Source of the DNA: Chloroflexota bacterium
GTDB lineage: Bacteria > Chloroflexota > Dehalococcoidia > DSTF01 > JACRBR01
Direction of reading: 5' to 3'
Length of the DNA: 5,413 nucleotides
NCBI GenBank assembly: GCA_016213125.1
Contig: JACRBR010000322.1
Span: forward strand, 1-5,413
Each line of letters begins with the position of its first letter. Within the stretch, counting starts at the first letter, position 1. This document shows, piece by piece, positions 1 through 4,842 of this stretch. The translations under genes were made by a program, and so were the position numbers. The notes under the pieces were generated by a model that was given only the letters and a program-made list of their open reading frames with translations, searched no databases and had not been told where the DNA came from.

Positions 1-747
1 ACCCTCAACCGGCCCGAGCGCCTCAACGCCTGGACCCAGACGATGGAAAACGAGTTCATCGACGCGATCAACACCGCCTCCGCCGAGCCCGCCACCGGCT
101 GCATCGTGATCACCGGCGCCGGCCGCGGCTTCTGCGCCGGCGCCGACATCAGCGGGTTCAACGAGGGCCTTGAGCGCTCCGGACCCCGCCCCTCCAAGCT
201 CCTCTACGAAGGGGGCAGCCCCGAAGTACCCATCACCCTCTCCCGCGCCAAGCCCACCATCTGCGCCGTCAACGGCCCCAGCGTCGGCGTCGGCCTCACC
301 TTCACGCTCGCCTGCGACATCCGCATCGCGTCGACGGCCGCGCGCTTCTCCGCCCGCTTCGTGAAGGTGGGTCTTACGCCCGAGTGCGGCAGCACCCACT
401 ACCTCCCGCTCGTCGCCGGCCTCCCGAATGCGCTCTTCATGACCCTAACCGGCCGCATCATCGACGCCGACGAAGCCCTGCGCCGCGGCATCGTCGACCG
501 CCTCGTCGAGCCTGACCAGCTCCTGCCGGAGGCTTTCAGGCTCGCCGAGGAGATCGCCGCCAACCCCCGCGACGCCGTCTGGGCCGCCAAGCGCATGCTC
601 CACGCACACGTCACCGAGACCGACCTGCGCAGAGTAGTGACCCAGGAGTCCTACAGCATCCGCGAACGCCAGGCCGAGCCCGACCACAAAGAAGCCGTCG
701 CCGCCTTCATCGCCAAGCGCGACCCCGTCTTCAACCAGGGCAGATGA
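1..747 (+). CDS. Enoyl-CoA hydratase/isomerase family protein, PaaG/ECI-like isomerase (5' end outside window)
   Basis: Crotonase-fold enzyme acting on acyl-CoA in the cytoplasm. The reading frame is open from base 1 (TLNRPERLNAW, a typical crotonase N-terminal strand), so the start lies upstream; the ATG at 43 is internal. About 15 residues are missing compared with PaaG (about 262 aa); 248 are visible. Landmarks: GAGRGFCAGAD (oxyanion-hole loop, bases 115-150), CAVNGPSVGVG (second oxyanion segment) and a C-terminal AFIAKRDPVF typical of PaaG-like proteins. The two glutamates of classical hydratases are replaced by Thr (298-300) and Phe (358-360), while the acidic residue of the P-E-C-G motif (Glu, 382-384) sits where PaaG and ECI2-type isomerases have their catalytic Asp/Glu. 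I infer double-bond isomerisation (delta3/delta2-enoyl-CoA or a ring variant) rather than hydration. Its stop overlaps the next start by ATGA, so it is probably co-translated with the thioesterase. The family call is secure; the exact substrate is unknown. Confidence 0.9.
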   Translation, partial: TLNRPERLNAWTQTMENEFIDAINTASAEPATGCIVITGAGRGFCAGADISGFNEGLERSGPRPSKLLYEGGSPEVPITLSRAKPTICAVNGPSVGVGLTFTLACDIRIASTAARFSARFVKVGLTPECGSTHYLPLVAGLPNALFMTLTGRIIDADEALRRGIVDRLVEPDQLLPEAFRLAEEIAANPRDAVWAAKRMLHAHVTETDLRRVVTQESYSIRERQAEPDHKEAVAAFIAKRDPVFNQGR

Positions 748-1592
748 GCGAAGACCAGATCATCAAAGAAGCCGTAGAGCGCTTCGTGCGGAACCTCGAC
801 GTACAGCGCGTCGGGCATGACTGGTTCGTCGGCGAACCCGACCGCACTGAGGGGCGGCTCTTCGGCGGCCAGGTCATCGGCCAGGCCGCGCTCGCCGCCG
901 GCCGCACGGCGCCCGACCCGACGCTGCATTCCCTCCACGCCTACTTCCTGCGCCCCGGCCGCCCGGACGCTACCATCGAATACAGCGTCGAGCGCGTCCG
1001 CGACGGCAAGACCTTCACCGCACGCCGCGTCCTCGTACGCCAGGAGGGCGTCCCCATCTGCGACGTCACCGTCTCCTTCGTCCATCCCGAGGACGGCATT
1101 TCGCACCAGGAGCCGATGCCGGAGGCACCCGATCCCGACACGCTGCAGGACGCCCGCATCGCCTTCCCGAACAAGGACGGCACGCTGTGGCCGCTCGGCC
1201 CCTTTGAATGGCGCACCGCCGTCGAACCCGGTGGCGTCGCCGCGCCCGGCGAGTCCACCGTCGTGCAGGAGTGGGGCCGCGTCCGCCTGCCTCTGCCCGA
1301 CGACCCGCAACTCCACGCCGCCGCCATCGTCTACATCAGCGACGCTGGCTCCTTCGCCGGCATCGAGCGCCGCTACGGCTGGGAGGGCATGAGCGGCAAG
1401 GCATCCGCCAGCCTGGACCATGCCATCTGGATCCACCGCCCGGTCCGCTGGGACGGCTGGCTACTCATGGTCACCGAGAACCCGGTCGCGCACGCCGCCC
1501 GTGCCCTCTCCTATCGCCAGTTCTACACCCGCGACGGCGTCCACGTCGCCTCCGTCGCGCAAGAGGCCGTCTTCCGCCGCGAGCGGAAGTAG
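744..1592 (+). CDS. tesB: Acyl-CoA thioesterase II (TesB-type, double hot-dog)
   Basis: Hydrolyses acyl-CoA to free fatty acid and CoA in the cytoplasm. At 282 aa it is close to E. coli TesB (286 aa) and appears complete. The N-terminal hot-dog domain shows GRLFGGQVIGQA (37-48) and LHSLHAYFLRPG (61-72); the C-terminal one shows SLDHAIWIHRP (223-233) and FYTRDGVHVASVAQE (260-274). By alignment from memory, the TesB catalytic residues Asp204, Thr228 and Gln278 correspond to Asp200, Ser223 and Gln273, with the Ser-to-Gln distance of 50 conserved, so the enzyme looks active. The ATG at 744 overlaps the stop of the upstream isomerase gene (ATGA). The only Shine-Dalgarno-like bases (AGGG) lie about 3 nt from the start, so coupled translation is likely. 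With the isomerase it may drain unusual unsaturated or branched intermediates that stall beta-oxidation. Chain-length preference cannot be read from sequence. Confidence 0.93.
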   Translation: MSEDQIIKEAVERFVRNLDVQRVGHDWFVGEPDRTEGRLFGGQVIGQAALAAGRTAPDPTLHSLHAYFLRPGRPDATIEYSVERVRDGKTFTARRVLVRQEGVPICDVTVSFVHPEDGISHQEPMPEAPDPDTLQDARIAFPNKDGTLWPLGPFEWRTAVEPGGVAAPGESTVVQEWGRVRLPLPDDPQLHAAAIVYISDAGSFAGIERRYGWEGMSGKASASLDHAIWIHRPVRWDGWLLMVTENPVAHAARALSYRQFYTRDGVHVASVAQEAVFRRERK

Positions 1593-1636
1593 TCGCCGGT
1601 CCTCGGGCGGCAGTCGTCGGTCGGAAGTCGCCGGTC
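1591..1636. repeat. Three copies of the 11-mer AGTCGYCGGTC in the thioesterase/dehydrogenase spacer
   Basis: AGTCGCCGGTC occurs at 1591-1601 and 1626-1636, and AGTCGTCGGTC at 1612-1622. The first copy starts inside the tesB stop codon (1590-1592). Unit starts are 21 and 14 bases apart, both multiples of 7, matching the period of the adjoining heptamer repeat. This suggests a decayed tandem array, though that reading is an inference. Confidence 0.6.
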
Positions 1637-1664
1637 TCACCTCGCACTTCGCACTTCTCACCTC
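1637..1664. repeat. Heptanucleotide tandem repeat, four units of KCACYTC
   Basis: Four contiguous 7-base units read TCACCTC, GCACTTC, GCACTTC, TCACCTC. They differ from one another at only two positions. They lie just upstream of the -10-like box of the acyl-CoA dehydrogenase gene, occupying the place of a -35 element. On the minus strand the unit reads GARGTGM. The type resembles the short tandemly repeated heptanucleotide sequences (STRR) described in intergenic regions of filamentous cyanobacteria; no function is visible. Confidence 0.75.
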
Positions 1665-1675
1665 TCCCGGCTTGA

Positions 1676-1681
1676 TACCCT
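1676..1681 (+). promoter_or_regulatory. Candidate -10 box for a leaderless acyl-CoA dehydrogenase transcript
   Basis: TACCCT fits the TANNNT -10 pattern and ends 7 bases before the GTG at 1689. That is where transcription would begin if the message started at its own start codon. No Shine-Dalgarno sequence precedes the GTG, which supports leaderless translation. No convincing -35 hexamer is seen. A six-base match is weak evidence alone, so this is a hypothesis based on spacing and the absent ribosome binding site. Confidence 0.4.
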
Positions 1682-1688
1682 GCGGTCT

Positions 1689-2870
1689 GTGGACTCCTTC
1701 GACCATCTCGCCGATCCCCGCATCGTCGCCGCCGCCGGCGACGCCGCCCGCCGCATCGCCGCACGCGCAGAGGGTGAGAGCGAGAGCGACTCGTTCCTCG
1801 CGGGCTGCATCGACGACCTCCGCGACTCCGGCTACCTGCGCATCATCGTCCCCGAGCGTCTCGGCGGCCTCGGCGGCTCCATCGTCGATGTCTGCGTCGC
1901 GCAGGAGAAGGTGTCGCGCGCCTTCGGCTCCGCCGGGCTCACGGCGAACATGCACCTGCAGTACCTCGGCTCGTCGCTCGTTTCCGGGATGTGGCCGGAG
2001 GAGCGCCTCGACGCGTTCCTGCGCGGCGTCACCGAGCACGGCTGGATCATCAACAACTGCCAGGCCGAGACGGAGCTGGGCTCACCGGCCCGCGGTGGCC
2101 TCCACCACACCACCGCTACCCGCGCGAAAGGCGGATGGCGCATCGACGGCAAGAAGTCGTGGTCGACGGCCGCCCCGCACCTCACACACTTCGCCGTTGG
2201 AGCCACCGTCCGTGCGGACAGCATGCCCGAACATCTGGGCCAGTTCCTGGTCCGCCGCGACGCCCCCGGCGTCCGCATCGACCCCACGTGGGACGCCCTC
2301 TCGATGCGAGAGTCCGCCAGCCACGACATCGTCTTCGAGGCAGTACACGTCCCCGATGAGGACGTAATCCGCGTCTCACCGGCCGGTGACCGTTACGTCC
2401 CGCCGCTCGAGACCGCGCCCTGGCACGGCCTCCCCTTCGCGGCCACTTACATCGGCATCGCCGTCGCCGCCCGCGACTTCGCCGCGAGGTTCGCCGCGAC
2501 GCGCATCCCCTCGAACCTCGGCCACCCCATCGGCGACCTGCCCGCCGTCCGCGCGAAGCTCGGCGAGATCGAGGCGCTGCTCTTCGCCTCGCGACGGATG
2601 ATCTTCGATACGGCTCGCGACTGGGTCGAGGCGAAGGCCCCGCGCGAGCAGGTCGCCGCGCAGGTGCCGATGGTGAAGTACTGGGCCACCAACAACGCCG
2701 TCCACGTGACGGACCTCGCGCTCCGCATCACCGGCGGCTTCGGTCTCATGGAGTCCAACCCCGTCGAGCGCTGCTTCCGCGACGTCCGCGCCGGCCTCAT
2801 CCACCCACCCCTCGACGACGTCACCCTCGCCACAGCCGCCACCCTCGCCATGCGCGAGTTCCAGCACTAA
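1689..2870 (+). CDS. Acyl-CoA dehydrogenase family protein with atypical active-site loop
   Basis: FAD-dependent acyl-CoA dehydrogenase fold, 393 aa, the usual family length. In order: N-terminal helical domain (about 1-115) with GYLRIIVPERLGGLGG (48-63); mid beta-domain from INNCQAETELGSPARGG (121-137, the variant of the usual TEPxxGSD loop) through WRIDGKKSWST (150-160) to VHVPDEDV (219-226); C-terminal helical domain (about 240-393) with R272, the GGFGLME segment (349-355) and RCFRDVRAG (361-369). Aligned to medium-chain acyl-CoA dehydrogenase, the catalytic Glu of the YEGT loop falls at Pro373 (IHPPLDD, 371-377). At the alternative isovaleryl-CoA dehydrogenase position there is His246. 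It may still bind FAD and acyl-CoA, but its chemistry could differ. The GTG at 1689 is chosen because no other in-frame start lies nearby and a -10-like box sits just upstream. Spacing of 96 bases from tesB argues for its own promoter. Substrate unknown. Confidence 0.9.
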   Translation: MDSFDHLADPRIVAAAGDAARRIAARAEGESESDSFLAGCIDDLRDSGYLRIIVPERLGGLGGSIVDVCVAQEKVSRAFGSAGLTANMHLQYLGSSLVSGMWPEERLDAFLRGVTEHGWIINNCQAETELGSPARGGLHHTTATRAKGGWRIDGKKSWSTAAPHLTHFAVGATVRADSMPEHLGQFLVRRDAPGVRIDPTWDALSMRESASHDIVFEAVHVPDEDVIRVSPAGDRYVPPLETAPWHGLPFAATYIGIAVAARDFAARFAATRIPSNLGHPIGDLPAVRAKLGEIEALLFASRRMIFDTARDWVEAKAPREQVAAQVPMVKYWATNNAVHVTDLALRITGGFGLMESNPVERCFRDVRAGLIHPPLDDVTLATAATLAMREFQH

Positions 2871-2891
2871 CGCCTCGAAGGTCGCTCGACG

Positions 2892-2923
2892 TAAACGAAA
2901 AGGACGGAGCCCAGCTCCGTCCT
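2892..2923 (-). terminator. Rho-independent terminator of the minus-strand epimerase gene
   Basis: A perfect 10-bp inverted repeat (AGGACGGAGC at 2901-2910, GCTCCGTCCT at 2914-2923) encloses a 3-base loop. Read on the minus strand, the hairpin is followed directly by TTTCGTTT (2900-2893), completing an intrinsic terminator. On the plus strand the hairpin begins 30 bases after the dehydrogenase stop but lacks a following T-run, so it would work less well in that direction, although it may protect that mRNA 3' end. Confidence 0.85.
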
Positions 2924-2958
2924 CACTGTCCACTGTCCACTGTCCACTGTCCACTGTG
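2924..2958. repeat. Heptanucleotide tandem repeat, five units of CACTGTC
   Basis: Four perfect CACTGTC units (2924-2951) are followed by CACTGTG (2952-2958) and a degenerate AACTG (2959-2963) that runs up to the epimerase stop codon. On the minus strand the unit is GACAGTG, and the array would be transcribed in the 3' untranslated region between the stop codon and the terminator hairpin. It has the same 7-base period as the repeat at 1637-1664, and both units share AGTG on the minus strand. Confidence 0.9.
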
Positions 2959-2963
2959 AACTG

Positions 2964-3986
2964 CTAAAACACCCGCTCATAGCTCCGCTGCAGCTCATGC
3001 ACTTCGGTCAGGATCTGCATCCACCGCAGGTTGTAGTGCCGCGGGTGCGTCAGCTCCTGCGGGTCCACCTCGCCGATGTGCTCCAGCACGCTCGCCACGC
3101 TGTCGACTGGCGTGCGCTGCGGCGTGAAGCCCGTCGCCTCCGTCATCCGCGCGTTCGAGGCGCGGTAGTCACGGATGCGGCCGGTCGCCGGCGCCGTCGA
3201 GAGCTGGATGTCGCCGACGAGCGGCTTCACCGCTTCCGCGATGATCTCCGCCAGCTGCTTCACCTGGTAGTTGTCCTGCACGACGTTTAGCACACGGCCC
3301 GCGACCTTCGCGGCCGGCGCGTCCAGGCAGACGATGTGCGCCATCGCGACGTCCTGGACGTCGGCCAGCGGCCGGTACATGAAGCCGCCCTCGTGCAGGA
3401 ACAGGTGCCGCTTCAGCAGCGCATCCTTCAGGAACGTGTTCACCACCAGGTCGTACCGCATGCGCCGGCTGTACCCGCCGACGGTGCCCTGCCGCAGCAA
3501 CACCACCTCGATCTTGTCTTGCACCTCCAGCAGCGCCCGCTCCGCCGCGTACTTCGACTCGGAGTATGGCCCCAGCGGCTGCACGGCCGCGTCTTCGTCC
3601 AGGATCTGCTCCGACCCCGCACCGTCGTAGATGCTGCCGCTCGATCCGAAGGTGATGCGTCGCACGCCCATGCGGATCGCCGCATCCGCCAGTTCCTTGG
3701 TGGCGATCATGTTCATCTGCCAGTTGGCGTTCGGGTCCAGGTCCGCGGTTGGGTCGTTGGAGAGCCCGGCCAGGTGGCAGACGGTATCTACGCCCTCCAG
3801 GTCTCCGTCTTGGAGCTCGCGAACGTCGCGCGACAGCAGCTCCACGCCAGGCAGCTCGTCCAGTCCCAGCTTGCCCCAGAAGAACCGGTCGATGACCCGC
3901 ACGCGCTCGCCACCGGCGACCAGCTGTTCCACTAGGTTCACGCCGATGTACCCGGCGCCGCCCGTCACGGCAATCAGCCTGCTCAT
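2964..3986 (-). CDS. NAD-dependent epimerase/dehydratase (extended SDR), nucleotide-sugar modifying
   Basis: Cytoplasmic Rossmann-fold enzyme that probably epimerises, dehydrates or oxidises a nucleotide-linked sugar; 340 aa from the chosen start, normal for extended SDRs. Numbering from MSRLIAV: TGGAGYIG (8-15) is the GxxGxxG dinucleotide loop; Asp33 after the second strand suggests NAD(H); CHLAG (70-74) is the NNAG-type strand; SSGSIY (115-120) carries the catalytic serine region; YSESK (141-145) is the YxxxK catalytic pair; YRPLADVQDVA (204-214) is the sugar-nucleotide-side motif. An ATG nine bases upstream (3993-3995) would give 343 aa, but GAGAGG directly abuts it, whereas it lies 9 nt before the ATG at 3984-3986, so the shorter form is preferred. 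It sits downstream of a methyltransferase and a glycosyltransferase, with a spacer of about 140 bases that could hold its own promoter. It ends at a strong terminator. The sugar substrate cannot be deduced. Confidence 0.9.
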   Translation of the reverse strand: MSRLIAVTGGAGYIGVNLVEQLVAGGERVRVIDRFFWGKLGLDELPGVELLSRDVRELQDGDLEGVDTVCHLAGLSNDPTADLDPNANWQMNMIATKELADAAIRMGVRRITFGSSGSIYDGAGSEQILDEDAAVQPLGPYSESKYAAERALLEVQDKIEVVLLRQGTVGGYSRRMRYDLVVNTFLKDALLKRHLFLHEGGFMYRPLADVQDVAMAHIVCLDAPAAKVAGRVLNVVQDNYQVKQLAEIIAEAVKPLVGDIQLSTAPATGRIRDYRASNARMTEATGFTPQRTPVDSVASVLEHIGEVDPQELTHPRHYNLRWMQILTEVHELQRSYERVF

Positions 3987-3995
3987 GCCTTCCAT

Positions 3996-4001
3996 CCTCT
4001 C
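3996..4001 (-). promoter_or_regulatory. Shine-Dalgarno-like site deciding the epimerase start
   Basis: GAGAGG on the minus strand lies 9 nt upstream of the ATG at 3984-3986 and directly touches the ATG at 3993-3995. The spacing favours the downstream ATG, which also places the Rossmann strand at the usual distance from the N-terminus. Confidence 0.5.
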
Positions 4002-4008
4002 GTTTCCG

Positions 4009-4022
4009 TGCCGGCTTCGGCA
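4009..4022 (-). other. Small hairpin in the presumed epimerase leader
   Basis: TGCCG and CGGCA form a 5-bp stem around the loop AAGC, ending 7 bases upstream of the GAGAGG site. It could lie in the 5' untranslated region, but a stem this short is expected fairly often in GC-rich DNA. Confidence 0.25.
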
Positions 4023-4102
4023 GCCATAGTCAACGGGCGCGTACAGCGTCCCTGTGATTCCAAACGCAGCGTCCGGCGTGGTATATCGGACGGTGATCCT
4101 AC

Positions 4103-4123
4103 CGCAGCCGTGTTACGGCCGCG
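4103..4123 (-). other. Hairpin just after the methyltransferase stop, without T-tract
   Basis: On the minus strand CGCGGCCGT and ACGGCTGCG pair as a 9-bp stem with one G-T wobble around the loop AAC, starting five bases after the TAG stop (4129-4131). No run of T follows, so it is not a standard intrinsic terminator. It could stabilise the mRNA 3' end or cause partial termination before the epimerase gene. The rest of the spacer to 3987 shows a TTGACT hexamer (4033-4028) and a TATACC (4085-4080), neither with a matching partner box. Confidence 0.4.
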
Positions 4124-4128
4124 CTTCC

Positions 4129-4842
4129 CTACTTGACAGCAATGACCAGGTAGTGGCTGGCCAGGTTCCGGTGCCCGCCACGCATCGCCCAGTTCTCGTA
4201 CACCACATAGGCGCGGGCCAGCGGGCCGAAGAACTTGAAGTAGTCCGCCCCCAGGTACAGCGGCCGGATCTCATGCTCCGACCACGGCCGCAGGATCTCC
4301 TCCAGCGCGCTGTTCGAGCACTTGTGATACGGCGCCGGGAACACCGACTCCTTCGACCGCCCCGTCGCCTTCCGCAGCATCCACACCGCCAGGCTCTGCG
4401 GCACCACCTGGTTGATCATCCCGAACACCGACCACGTCGCCGACATCTGCACGATCGCGCGCCCACCCGGCTTCAGGTACGCCCGCATGTTCTCGAACGC
4501 CACGTCCAGCGGCTTCACGTGCTCGAACACCTGGAAGCTCACGATGAGGTCGAACCTCCCCTCCAGCTCCGGGGTCCTCGTCGTCGCGTCGGCCTGGTAC
4601 ATCTCGTCGTACGAGCCCGCCGGCGCCGCCTGCAGCTCGCTGAGAGAGATGTCCAGCCCCGCGTACGTAGTCCCTGGCGGCCGGTCCTTCGGCCACAGCG
4701 CCGGCCCCCGTCCCGATCCCAGGTCCAGGATCCGCATTCCAGGCCGCAGCGACGCCAGCATCACCTCGTCGAACTGCTCGCCCAGGTGCCACACCGGCCG
4801 GTGGTAGCGCTCGGGCAGGTACTTTGGCAACACCATCGTCAT
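4129..4842 (-). CDS. Class I SAM-dependent methyltransferase
   Basis: Methyl transfer from S-adenosylmethionine by a Rossmann-like domain; 237 aa, complete, no signal peptide. Motif I is ILDLGSGRG (38-46), the acidic residue ending strand 2 is Asp64 in GLDIS (62-66), Asp85 lies in the motif II/III region, FDLIVSFQVFEHV (97-109) is the Methyltransf_11-type post-II motif, and LKPGGR (123-128) precedes strand 5. The region after about 135 is an acceptor-side cap with FPAPYHKCSNSALEEIL (168-184) and is not diagnostic. The ATG at 4840-4842 overlaps the stop of the upstream glycosyltransferase gene (ATGA), and GAGG at 4853-4850 lies 7 nt before it, supporting this start over the ATG two codons later. 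Tight coupling to a glycosyltransferase suggests methylation of a sugar or glycan end, but acceptor and position are inference. Confidence 0.9.
   Translation of the reverse strand: MTMVLPKYLPERYHRPVWHLGEQFDEVMLASLRPGMRILDLGSGRGPALWPKDRPPGTTYAGLDISLSELQAAPAGSYDEMYQADATTRTPELEGRFDLIVSFQVFEHVKPLDVAFENMRAYLKPGGRAIVQMSATWSVFGMINQVVPQSLAVWMLRKATGRSKESVFPAPYHKCSNSALEEILRPWSEHEIRPLYLGADYFKFFGPLARAYVVYENWAMRGGHRNLASHYLVIAVK

Noticed and set aside
651..1436. 261-codon open frame on the minus strand
   Set aside because: It is antisense to tesB, of low-complexity Gly/Ala/Asp composition with no recognisable motif; the thioesterase in the opposite strand is clearly the real gene.
1458..1520. Apparent loss of the thioesterase nucleophile at the ENPVAHAAR segment
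   Set aside because: Counting back from the catalytic Gln shows that the TesB Thr228 equivalent is Ser223, just before DHAIW, 50 residues from Gln273 as in E. coli. The triad is intact.
1420..2367. 315-codon plus-strand frame across the tesB end, spacer and dehydrogenase
   Set aside because: Its translation is Ser/Pro/Arg-rich and lies out of frame with two clear genes; it is a frame shadow, not a fusion protein.
2376..2954. Minus-strand frame starting in the heptamer array and running antisense to the dehydrogenase
   Set aside because: It has no family resemblance, its start lies in repeat DNA, and it would have to cross the terminator hairpin.
2924..2963. Possible CRISPR remnant
   Set aside because: The units are contiguous 7-mers with no spacers between them, so they are tandem repeats and not a CRISPR array.
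4044..4074. Direct repeat CAGCGTCC (4044-4051 and 4067-4074) as a possible operator
   Set aside because: A single pair of 8-mers in 140 bases of GC-rich DNA is not rare enough, and it is not placed against any recognisable promoter.
4133..4138. TTGACA hexamer on the plus strand
   Set aside because: No -10 box lies 16-18 bases downstream and no plus-strand gene follows; it is the C-terminal coding end of the methyltransferase.
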